Assembly: GCA_013397455.1 (NCBI GenBank)
Contig: VYZB01000030.1
Span: forward strand, 3,379,213 to 3,443,212
DNA length: 64,000 bases
Direction: 5' to 3'
Source of the DNA: Crotophaga sulcirostris
Lineage: Eukaryota; Chordata; Aves; Cuculiformes; Crotophagidae
Made by a program: the position numbers and the translations under genes. Shown here one piece after another: positions 28,771 to 39,066 of this stretch (position 1 is its first letter; the number at the start of each line of letters is the position of its first letter). The notes beneath the pieces are model-generated. The model saw only the letters and a list, made by a program, of their open reading frames with translations, did no database searches and had not been told where the DNA came from.

Positions 28771-28960
28771 TTTGGGCAGAAATAATTATTAATCGCTGCC
28801 TCAGGTACACTCCTCCTCCCTCTTACCCGCAAATTATATTTTGTGTGTTCCCAGTCTGACTTTTTTTAATTTATTAGTGAGGTCAATAGTTCTTTTCTTA
28901 ATGAAGCTTTGGCGAGCAGGGAGACAAGAAGCAAAGTGGCTGGACAGCACTTGGTTTTGT
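28771..28960. promoter_or_regulatory. Candidate conserved non-coding element
   Basis: The block contains dense homeodomain-type cores ('aataattattaatcg', 'tttaatttattag', 'cttaatgaag') within otherwise mixed sequence, with no simple repeat. The texture resembles developmental enhancers. No alignment was available, so this is an inference. Confidence 0.22.
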
Positions 28961-29470
28961 TTTTTAAAGTGGATATCATAGAAACTGTCTTACTGCAAGA
29001 TGGTTAACTCTGCATGGGGAGAGTAGCTACCAGACAGTCAAGAAACATGAACTCATTAACCAACCTGGTTAAAGATGTCACAGTGCTAGTTAACCCCAGT
29101 GACCAAGGCTGGAGCAGAAACCCAGTGCAGCTGACTTTAAGCCTTCCTTTCACCCAGGAAAAAGAAATAAAGGCTGGGACTAGACTTCCCTCTCTTACAA
29201 AAGATACATTTCCTCCACCTTACAAATATAGGCCAGTACTTGGAGGCCCTGCTTGTAACTATTGCCTGAACGAAACACACATACAACCACCAATTTCCCT
29301 TTTATAATTAGCTGTACATGCCCACAAGTAGTCAGAAAACAGCAGTGCAGCAAGGACCACTCAAATGCATCATGTGAATAGCTAGAGCTGTGAGCTTAAT
29401 AAAAGCTCTCTACTACCACAAAGCATAGCTTATAACATAGTGTTCAAAGTGTTTCTCCATGTACACTTTG
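28961..29470. other. Gene-free sequence
   Basis: A 97-codon plus-strand frame (29014-29307) has no recognisable family and no supporting splice structure. Nothing else is seen. Confidence 0.5.
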
Positions 29471-29538
29471 GGTGAATTCCTGGTCCCACCAAAGACAGTG
29501 GGAGTTTTGCCCTTTGCTTCAGTGGGATATATTTCACC
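29471..29538. repeat. Degenerate palindromic amniote repeat (MITE-like relic)
   Basis: The left arm begins 'ggtgaattcctggtccc' and runs to 'cagtgggag'. The loop is 'ttttgcc'. The right arm ends 'cttcagtgggatatatttcacc'. Reverse-complementing the right arm restores 'ggtgaa...tcccactgaag', matching the left arm imperfectly. This is the recognisable pattern of an old hairpin repeat spread through reptile and bird genomes, recalled from memory. The arms have diverged, so the copy is old and immobile. Confidence 0.5.
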
Positions 29539-29948
29539 TTTTGTGTTTAATTGCCAGTTGTTAGGGAAAGGAATAAATTACACTCCGTTAAATCCAGGCA
29601 CAGTAATAATCAACAAGCTCTTTTTTCAGAAAAAGAAATGCTACCATGAGACTCCTTTATATCTAACTGAAGTATTAGAGAGTCCTTTGTAAGCCTTCTG
29701 AAAGTTATTTTCTGATACTTTTTTTGTATTCCTGGATGGTTTGACTGAATTTGCATCAAATCAACTGGATCAACAAGAAAGAAAACAAACAGGGAAAAGC
29801 CATAAAAGGACAAAAGACAAGATTTAAAAACCTTTCACAACCATCCACTTAAAAGACTCCACTGTTTAGCTAGCTTGTCCAAATTTACAGTGTAGCAAGA
29901 GCAATAATCTCTGTCAGTAATGGTTATAGCCCCTGCCAAGCTGAAAGC
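29539..29948. other. Gene-free sequence
   Basis: No gene, RNA or clear repeat is seen. The short frames on the two strands overlap each other and have no recognisable content. Confidence 0.5.
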
Positions 29949-29985
29949 AATGTTCCCATTGACTTCTGTATGCAGATCAGATCCT
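29949..29985. repeat. Possible relic of old palindromic amniote repeat
   Basis: 'ttcccattgacttctgt' followed by 'cagatcagatcctgg' resembles the 'cccattgacttcaatgg...ggatcagg' segment of the same old repeat seen at 29471-29538, about 410 bases away. The match is short and by eye. Confidence 0.35.
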
Positions 29986-32900
29986 GGAAAAGAGAGGCTG
30001 CATGCCAGAGTCAGAACAGTTAGACAAATGAATGTAAATACTGAGATGGAGCTATCCTTTCTCTTAGAGTTAAATTACTTTGCCACGAACAGGACATTTA
30101 AAGCCCGTAACTCCATGGTACTGAGAAGACCTATCTGTGTTTTAAAGCAGATTAGAGTGCATTGGGAAGCAAATGACACATTGCATTACTTTAGACAAGT
30201 GTTCAAAATTCCACTTGGTACAGGCTACACACACCGTATCTCAGTCATGTGTCTGAAGACATTCCTGGTGAGCTTAAGCAGAGCATAGTTAATCAAATCA
30301 GCCTATGGAAACCTACCACACCATTGCCACCTGAAACTGCTTTTTCTATTTTAGAAGCTTTTGAGTAATTTACATCAAGATCCTCTGATTTCTCCTCTGT
30401 AAGGATTACATCTTACTGGTCCACCAGAGTATCATCATCTTCATTTAGATATCTTTATTTTATGATTGTCCTTTGGAACAGAAGCGGTTTTAATGCTATT
30501 TTATCTCGATATTAAAAAATGCGTCTATGTCAATGCAACATTCACCAGTCTAATACACAAAAATACACATTCCAAACATCGATCTAATTCATCCTTCCCA
30601 CATTGCCTCTCTGCTGCCTCTTCTCAAGTCTCACCATCCAGGTAGCAGTTACGCAGAACTGCCAGAGGCTTTTCTGCCATCCAACCCTTGGACAGACCTG
30701 CTGCTGCTGCCTTACGGCCTTCGCTGGGCGACTTGAGAGCCAGTTTTCTAGATTCTACAGATTTTTATCTGTGAGAGCAACATATGCCATCATCAAGAGA
30801 GGCTGAAAACGTGGCACTCTCTCATCAGTCAGCACTGATGCTCAGAATAATCATTCAACATGTTATTCATGTTTAACACATCAGTTCATTGAGCTGGCAC
30901 TCTCACCCCACTTACAAAGATAAATGAAGGCTAGAAGGGGTCTGTGAAATGCTAGAGCTAATGAAAATGATGCAGCTGGCTCCAAACTGTAGTTCTGGCT
31001 CTGAGGTGCAAGATCTTGGCACCATCTGCTCCTTCCAGAGAGCTAATATTAATGAAAAACTCATCACACTCCTGCTGAGTGAGGGAATGCTAGCACACAG
31101 CTCCAGATAAATGCACACAGCTTTCAGCCATATTTTAGCACTGCTGATATGTACTTTCTGCCAGCTTTCCGGGATATTGAAATTTGAGACTTAACATCCG
31201 TGTGAGGTCAGGTTGTTAGGCCTGAGCTGCAGAATTTCTAGCCAGGACACCCCAGGGAGTAAGACATGCAGATGCTCTGAGTAGAGTAGGGCCAGTGAGA
31301 TGGTATCTGGTCCATGTCGAGCTGCCTGAGCACACCATCTATGCAAGGTACTGCATCTCCAAGTTTTCCAGATATTTAAAATATTAAAAAAAAAATATCA
31401 TCAAAATCCTCAAATTCCAAACAAAATTTTCAGGCGGAAATACAAGGTCCAGGTAGCTCAGGTAAATGGCAATCCTTTGTTGACTATGAAGAAATGCATC
31501 TGCTTTAATCCAGGTTTCAGTAAAAAAAAAACACGTGTTTGATCTCTTCCCTACCCTTTTGATTCTATCCAAGTGACGCCTCATGGCCCCGTTAGCCTAC
31601 ACATACCCATCATCCTGCCCTTATTTAGGAGATGCAAAGCCCAGAAAGACATAAGGGTCTGCTGAACATGAAATAGGTCTTCTCTACCTCCAAACACCAA
31701 GTTACATAGCATTGCCATCAGCACACGGGGAAAAAAAATTGTTTGTAGAAACATCCAAAAATAGGGAGGGCAAATAATTCCTGTCTCACTCCTACAATCC
31801 AGGGCTTGCCACCAATATTTTTTTTCCACATAAAAATTTTAAAGTATGTATTGTTTTCTGCATTCCACTGAAACAAACAGCATTTTGCTATTTTACTCAA
31901 AAAAAAAAATATTTGCATGATTAGTGCACTTTGAAACTGTGTAACCAGACTACCCAGCTATTTGCTTAGTTGCACAAGAGATCTCATGCTGCTAAACCCT
32001 CTTTAGAATTATCTTGCCCCCACCCCACTCCTCAGAAGAGGCTTCCAAAACAAAATAAATCATTGATCAAGTGTCAGGAAAGCTTCCTTCTCAATATGAT
32101 CCAATCCCAATGTATTCTCTGTAGGACTATTTCTTCCAGATAATAGGGGTAACCATGAGGCACTTCGAATTTTACACATAGCCTTTTGCACCAACGTCCC
32201 AGTTATAAAAGATATGGGATCCCACGCCTGTTGGAATTCCCAACAGATTGACAATAATAAAACTGTATGGAAAAAATTTAGTTTTCCATACCAAAAGTGC
32301 TGCAGAAATTGTAAGATATATGCAGTTGATGTTTAATTTGCCTTAAAAATTGCTTAAAAAATATATATTTTGCACAAGAAAACTATCCCATAAGAACATT
32401 AATGTTTCAAAGTGAAATACTTGGAATTTTGGAGAAGGTCAGAGTTGGGATTTCATGGCACATAATTTATCCACTTTCTGTATATCCTTTCAATAAGACG
32501 TAACCCCTGGCGGGCTGACTTCAGTTGAGACCCAAGTAGCAAGTGTGGCTGAAATTGCTTCTGGTTTTAGCTGCTAAATATTCCAAAGCTGTCCCTAAGA
32601 GACACATGCAAATTGTAAGCTATGGAAATCCCTACAATTTAGCCAAATGTTCATAGATTAGAAATGGTAAGATTTATATCCCCAGGTAAAGAGCCAGACA
32701 ATCCTGTCCCTACTGAATTTCAGGTCTTTGCTTCAAAGCATTGAGATATTTTACTTTTTCAAAGTTCACCACATGTTTTTTTGTCAGTGTATTGTTTTCT
32801 AGCTCTATTTTCAGGAATCATTTTGACTGAAAATTTCCTAAAGAGTTTAGGGAGATATCCAGAAAGAAAATTCCCTCTAAATTTTCTTCAAAATGGTTGA

Positions 32901-33584
32901 AGTCTGGCAAAGCATACACCAATGAGAACAGGGGCCTGCAAGAGGCAATGTTACACAGTCTTCACAGTAAGAGACACCAGCAGCTCCGCCTGTAATATTT
33001 TTGCCTCTTACAATTAATAGTCTGGGAAAAGGCATCTTGAGAAAGTAAAATAAGTAGCACAAAGAGGAGGAGGGTTTCCAAGCAACTGCTTCATTTCCAT
33101 TTTGAACCCATGCTGCAGAAGACTTAGCAGCAACTTCAGGGGCTACTCTCATCCCCTGCCTGCAGGAGAGTGAAGAAACTAGGTTATAAACAGTAACTTC
33201 TTGCATATAACCTCAGATTAACATACAACATGGGGATCAAAAGGAGCAGTATTTTAAATCACTGCAACCGCAGTTAATTTCTATATGAAATACATCATGC
33301 AGTCAGAAAATGTATTTGTATTGTCAAGTCATATTCCCACTAATTTTTGAAAATCCTTTGTTCCCCAGATCCTAAATTAATAGGAAGAAAAAGTGTAAAG
33401 GAAAAGTATTGCCTTCTCTTAGCAAGCTTCTCCTGAAAAGCTCCCTTCCAAGCCCTGTTCCCACTGGTGCTGGCTCAGTGTGGCACCTTACACTGCCCAA
33501 GCTCCGCTCACTCAGTCACTGCTTACTTTTTTCTTGACCTTTTTGCTAAACCGTGTATTGGAATTATCACAAGCCCAGTCCTGG
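29986..33584. other. Gene-free AT-rich sequence
   Basis: A 122-codon plus-strand frame at 29920-30288 starts inside the repeat relic and has no recognisable domain. Other frames are shorter and overlap on opposite strands (31384-31918). A-runs of 9-11 bases occur near 31386, 31523 and 31900. No retrotransposon was recognised. Confidence 0.5.
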
Positions 33585-33705
33585 CCTGTCATATTTCAAA
33601 ATCAGGCACCTAAACAAATGACTTGATTTCCAGGAGCTGCTGAGTCTTGTCTGCAAGACAAGAGGACTTGCAGGCGCCCTGCATGTCCTGGAAATCAGGC
33701 CACTT
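33585..33705. repeat. Hairpin repeat relic with 12-bp perfect outer arms
   Basis: TGATTTCCAGGA (33624-33635) and TCCTGGAAATCA (33686-33697) are exact reverse complements. Nested inside is CTTGTC...GACAAG, a second short inverted repeat. The flanking 'tttcaaaatcaggcacctaaa' and 'gaaatcaggccact' resemble parts of the old palindromic repeat of turtles, crocodiles and birds ('ctgaaaatcaggccc', 'taggcacctaaa'), as recalled. It is best explained as a degraded MITE-like copy rather than an RNA gene. Confidence 0.45.
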
Positions 33706-34844
33706 TCTTCTATGCTCCTGCTTTCAGCTTTTTCAGTTTTTCCTCCACCCAGTGGCCACTAACAGAAATAAATCACCTCATAAAAATACACTGTACTACC
33801 ACCCTATTTACTGAAATACTCTATTAACATGGCAGTAGTCTGTTGTTTTCTGGATTGCTACTTACAAAATATCACTGCCTGCCTCTATTATGGCATCAGG
33901 TATAGGATTATCGAGGATGCACTACATTATGGAAAATGCAAAGATACTATGAAAGTGATAGAAAGATATCCTGTGTGAAACTGCACTGTGTATGATGATG
34001 GGAACTGGACCAACCAAAAATATTATAACCCCACAAGACCTACAAATATAGCTGCCACCAACAGAAGTAATTGCTACTATTGACAGGAGTGGGAAAAAAA
34101 AGTTCAAAATTATTTGAAAACTATTGCCACAAGCCAAAGCACAGAAATCTACTTTCTTTCATATAAATCAAGCATCTGATGAAACCTGCTAACCAGTTTC
34201 CTGCTGGTACTGGCAAAACACAGGTTTCTTGATAGTTGTCTGTCCCACCTGAGCAGATGTGATGGGCTGTGGATCCGGGCTTGGGAGCAGAGCTTCTACC
34301 TGACACACAAGAGGGAGGAGTCCTGTTTGGTCTGGCTACAGACTGCCATGAAACCCTCTGGTAATTATAATTTAATTTTGGATTTTAATATTCAGCCAGA
34401 GATTTGAAAAATGCCTTGCTTCTGTAGATGATGAAAGCATGTTACTTTAGCCAGCTGGCATAATTATAAAGTTGCATTTACGTTTCATTACTAATAGCTA
34501 TTGAATTAACTCTGTAATTGATTCTTTAAGAGTATTTGCAAGATATATTCCATATCATATAATATAAAACAGTTTCGCCAGGCATTAGCAAGGCTAGACC
34601 AAAATACAAACATATATATATGCAGATCTACCTGCATGTTTGCAAACATTTACACCCCAACACCTACATGTTGGATTGACATCTCCAGTAGGATTCAGAC
34701 CTATAAAAGTAGCTACCAGGTTAGACAATTTGCAGTCTAAGATACAAAAATCCCTAGAGATATTCTGAAAAGTATAAAGTATACTATATTATTGTTTGCT
34801 TATGGAAAAATACAACTCATTCAACATTTGGCCTAGGTGAGTTC
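33706..34844. other. Gene-free AT-rich sequence
   Basis: No gene or interspersed repeat was seen. A short (AT)n-like run lies near 34612-34622. Confidence 0.5.
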
Positions 34845-34939
34845 CTCAGGGATCTCGTTTAGCAGTGAACAGATAGGGTTGGACTTGATCTCAAAGGTCT
34901 TTTCCAACCAGATGATTCTATGATTCTGATTCTATGATT
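34845..34939 (+). mobile_element. CR1 non-LTR retrotransposon, 3' end fragment
   Basis: Only the last ~95 bases of a CR1 element remain. The segment reads 'ttagcagtgaacagat', 'gggttggacttgatctcaaaggt', 'cttttccaacc' and then the terminal octamer ATTCTATG-type repeats ('gattctatgattctgattctatg'). Three bases of the usual 'gatgatctc' are missing, giving 'gatctc'. CR1 elements are typically cut short at the 5' end during insertion. No reverse-transcriptase sequence remains and the copy cannot move. Confidence 0.85.
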
Positions 34940-35569
34940 TGACTGTGTTACCAGTGCAGGATCACTCACTCCCTGATCGTGACACCAGTGAGACCATTGC
35001 ACACCATTTGCTTGTTCTTCATGGTCTGATCCTTCTTACACTTTTTGACCAAATAAAGACGATGTTTCAGCTGAACACTGAAACACACCAGGTATAAATA
35101 CACACATTGCCTAGCACCACAAGGCAGCACATTTCTGCAGCCTGCAGCACTTCTCACTTTTTGCCAGGACCTTTGAAGACTCCATTTGCTCAAGGCGCGT
35201 TCACTCAAAAACCCACTGCCCCAGAGCGTGAAAAGCAAATAAGGGCTGGAAATACCATCCTGCAGATTAAATCTTTTTCTATTTGAAAGAATGGTGGAGG
35301 AGATTTGCTGGAGTATTTGCCCAGATCTGCCCATAAAGATTTAAACTTGTTTTCTATTTTCCCCTCACCTTGAGTCTGTAGTTTATGATAAGCAGGGAGG
35401 GGGCAGCCATGTAACTCAATGGTCCTTAGAGTGCTTTAAGGAAACATCATAAAAGGGATCAGGGACAAAGCTCTTAGCCATGACCCCTTTCTGCAAACAA
35501 AGCAGGAATTACTGGGCAACAGTGTCGTTCACAATAATTTCCCCTTGAAAGCACCTCTGCAAGAGCCAT

Positions 35570-35614
35570 CGCACGGGGCGGCTGCGCGCATCCTCCAAGT
35601 AAATGAGCGCGGCC
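35570..35614. other. CpG-dense 45-bp cluster
   Basis: Eight CpG dinucleotides fall within about 45 bases ('catcgcacggggcggctg', 'cgcgcatcc', 'gagcgcggccgtggg'). The rest of the window is strongly CpG-poor. It is far too short for a standard CpG island and no open frame or TATA box is linked to it. It could be a small unmethylated regulatory element, a conserved element or chance. Confidence 0.4.
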
Positions 35615-36234
35615 GTGGGTTCACAGGGCTCCATGTCTGACCTGGCACTCTCCCACTGGCCTGGGGAGCTGCAGACCTGCCACAAAGCTTCATGAATTTA
35701 TGTTGATTGAGCAATTTTCAGTATTTCTCTGGCTGACAGCAGCAGTGCTGCTCTGTCTGCCAGCTCTTGGCTAGACAAAGCAGATTTAGTGTCCCCCATC
35801 TGGTAGTTGAACTTTGTGTGCAATCTACATGCAGCCACAGCCAGCGCTCAAACTGGGACCTCATGGGGCCCTGGCAGTGCTGGTACCAGGTAAGCCAACA
35901 CAAAAAGTGCTGTGGTAAACCTGTCTCACTGAGTAGTGACTCTCTGCACCTGTGAGAAGCAGAAGAGGTGGCAGAAATATAACTCTAAAATACAGCCAAC
36001 CAGGATTGCAAAAAAGGAGCTTTAATAGCTGCGCACATTAGAGAAAACCTACAGAGCTGGCAACACTTCTGGGACTTGTTTATGCTTAATGGTGAATGCT
36101 CCTTACTACCAATGTGTTGTTTAAAATACAAGGCAATTTAATAGGCAGCTATTGATAGTTTACTATCCTAAGGTGAGGGCATTTTTGTCAGCCATAATGC
36201 CCTACAAAAATCACAGCTTTTGCCCTTAGGCTGT

Positions 36235-36257
36235 TGATTTGAATCCAGTTCAAATCA
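36235..36257. repeat. Perfect 9-bp inverted repeat
   Basis: The arms TGATTTGAA (36235-36243) and TTCAAATCA (36249-36257) flank the loop TCCAG. No downstream T-run or other partner signal was seen. Probably chance or a small protein-binding palindrome. Confidence 0.6.
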
Positions 36258-37029
36258 GTAGCTACCAAAACCAGTCACTCTGCGAGGATGCTCCATGACC
36301 TGTACGCACCGAGCTTGCAGGCAGAGTCTCACCGTGGTTTGCACATCTTTCCATGGGGCTATCACCTATCTTCACAGTTGTCCTTGGACCAACTGTGTCA
36401 TCCCACCACTCCAGTGCCCAGGACACACTTGTTAGCCTGATGTCACCTTCACCCCATGTGCCAGAGTCTGAAACAGCCTGAAACTAGAGTTTCATCACAA
36501 AGAAACAAGTCCCATTTTATTTTTTTTTCCTCCAGCATCAGTTTGTTTCATTTATCTTCCTTTGCTGTACTTTGCCTGAGGTGTGCCCAAGCTGGGCAGT
36601 GCCCTTGGTCCATGCCAACACCTCTCTGCCTCCTACACAACCTCCACCTGCCAGTGCTCTACCAACCAGGTCCCATTGGGACCCCCTTTCACTCAGCTGG
36701 GACTCGATGCTGTCCTTACATGGAAGTGAATTTACCTAATTTTGGATTAAGGCCCCCTCTCCAACAAAACTGTTACAAAACATCAAACGTGAATTAACTC
36801 AGAAACTGTTTTCCGTGCTCCCAAACCTTAACCTGTGTTCCCAAATCTTAGTTGCTTTACACTAAATTTTAGGTTTGGTCTATGCAACAATTTGTAAATC
36901 CACATACAGCACTGGTCAAGCAAAGATGCTGTAGTAGATCTCTCTCCTAACCTTTCAAAAGCAGCCTGAACACCCATGGATGTGCTTTGTCCCTGCATTT
37001 CAACCGTGGCCTCTGTGCTCCGTGAGCGG

Positions 37030-37320
37030 TGCAGCTTTCCCTGCTTACGTTCGGCAGCTCGGGTCAGCAGGAGGTTACCTACAGGAGGGAGATTTCTTCC
37101 AGCTGCTTATCACTTAGTATTGCTTCATTCAGGCCTTCTCAGAGAGCGTGCACAACGTGCAGGTACTTGTCAAATGTTGCAATTAGAAGAAAAGAATTAC
37201 GGATCCTCTCATTTCATCTCTATTGCAGATTTTCCAATTAATTCGTTATTTTTCCTAATTTAATCGCTGACATATTCCACTTGGGTATATTATCACATTG
37301 ACATAGCATATTTATAGTTA
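37030..37320. promoter_or_regulatory. Candidate conserved non-coding element
   Basis: Mixed-composition sequence without simple repeats. It carries TAAT/ATTA cores at 'ccaattaattcgttat' and 'ctaatttaatcgctgac', a CAGCTG E-box-like site, and 'tgttgcaattag'. The block ends before a simple AT-rich stretch. Its texture is that of a vertebrate enhancer. This rests on pattern only. Confidence 0.25.
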
Positions 37321-38981
37321 AAGAACGTGCTGTCCTCCCCAGGCAGGATAGTGATGTGCACAGTCATGGCCAGGCAGGACTGAAAGACAAGGCTGAGGGC
37401 TTAGACATGCATCAGCAGCCTTTGACACAGCTGTACACCAAAATCTTCTTCCATCTTCAGGGTCTCCTTCAGAGTCAAGGACAGCCTGAGGTCTAAACAC
37501 ATCCGCAGAAGTAAACCATTATTAGCAGCTCGGGCATGTGAATTGCTGGATTAGCATCACCCATCTCAAACTATTTACTGTTGTTCCACTCTTCCCGGCT
37601 CTGAGTTTAAAGAAATGGGTAGGTTTTGTGACTTTTTTTTTTTGCAGTCACATTTTTTTTTTTTTTGCATTTCATTGCAGTGACACACTGCAAAACACAT
37701 TTTATTTTCTTCTAGCTGAAACTCTTCATTTACTTACAAAGAGGCAGACAGAGGAGACCAAGGTCTGCAGGAGCCAGGGAAGTGCCTCCTGCAGCCTCTT
37801 TGTGCTCTGGCTCTGCCAGCACTCCGGGACTGCGCAGTTGTCAGTGCAGCCACAGCACCAGGCACTCAAAAATCTACCACACAATTTTATTCTGTGCAAA
37901 GTACTAAACAGTTCTACCTGTGCAATGGAGCAAGGCCACCAGCTAGGCAGGAAGAGAAGGAAGCAGCACTGGATCCCTCACCGTTTCCTATCTCTAATTA
38001 TCTGTGGGATGATGGCTGCCCTGTCTCTATTGATGCTTTTTATTAGTATCTTCAGGCTTTAAATAGATACTGTCTGTCTGCCATGTCTGTATAGTTTTAG
38101 GCCAGCAATAAAATGCAGGTATGAAATACATACCAATAAAAACCAGTGTAATATCCATAATAATAGCAAAAAATTAAAACCATAATGGCAAGTGTTCCAG
38201 TACTCTACAATCAGCACTTGTTCTCCTGTTTCTTAATGTGAAACAATCAAACATTTAAAATATGCAGGGACACACACACAATTTGTATGTATAAACATAC
38301 ATTATTTAGACCAGCTGAATTCTCAGGAGCTGCAAATAGTCCATGAATTATTCTGTAATTTATACTTCCTCATCTGAGAATGCTTCCACCAAAAGATTTT
38401 TCTTTTTTCAATTAAAATTCATTATGTCAGCATCCCAACCAAGCAGACAAAATAACAGAGACAGCGCGAGGTGTGACCCATGGGCATTGCATTCTCAGTC
38501 TGCTCCCAGGCATCATTCTGCCCATAAGACCCCCAAGGCATAAGTAAAAAGCAGGCTGTGAGCCAGATGAGCAGTATTGTTCACACACATCTGCCAGACA
38601 GCACCTTTTGGGAGGCATCTCAAACACAGTAGACTGAGACCAGCAAGAGCCTCCTGCACACACTCTGTAAAGCTGATCCAAAACAGAGCGGGGAGACAGA
38701 TCCAGGTCTCCCCACACTCCATTGGCTCAACCCATCACCTCACTGGTGTGAGACTTTAGGTACCACTGACATAACCAATGGTGCTCACTCTTTTCCCCTG
38801 TACACATTTGGTAACCCACCACTCAGATCCGATTTCAAATGTAGAACTCCTGCTGCACATAAACATCCAGCTTTCCTTAGAAATCAGACACAGAATAGCA
38901 GTTTCCTTCCTAGCATGGTTGCCCAGCTGCTGGATCCTGCTGAAGTTCTTGAAGTTTCTGCTCATTTCACTTTTGGTCCTA
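37321..38981. other. Gene-free sequence, contains the longest chance frame
   Basis: The longest open frame of the window (174 codons, 37538-38062, plus) lies here. It crosses two poly(T) runs, so much of its N-terminal half is translated homopolymer. It has no recognisable domain, and it is not supported as a gene. GC-richer sequence at 38430-38720 also yields overlapping frames on both strands. Confidence 0.5.
37633..37666 (+). repeat. Two poly(T) tracts separated by 9 bases
   Basis: Runs of 11 T (37633-37643) and 14 T (37653-37666) flank 'gcagtcaca'. They would be poly(A) tails if read on the minus strand, but no retroposon body was recognised next to them. Confidence 0.75.
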
Positions 38982-39066
38982 NNNNNNNNNNNNNNNNNNN
39001 NNNNNNNNNNNNNNNNNNNNNNNNNNNNNNNNNNNNNNNNNNNNNNNNNNNNNNNNNNNNNNNNNN
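38982..39066. other. Assembly gap (85 N)
   Basis: A run of 85 unknown bases. Open frames reported across it on both strands are artefacts, because the gap translates as X. The flanks are unique sequence, with no repeat at the edges to explain the break. Confidence 0.98.

Larger units (their letters stand above)
34940..37029. other. Gene-free sequence with a CpG cluster
   Basis: Open frames of up to 122 codons occur on both strands without recognisable content. The notable feature is the CpG cluster at 35570-35614, listed separately. A perfect 9-bp hairpin lies at 36235-36257. Confidence 0.5.

Noticed and set aside
37538..38062. Longest open frame, 174 codons, plus strand
   Set aside because: The N-terminal half crosses two poly(T) runs and there is no domain, splice context or recognisable family. 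It looks like a chance frame.
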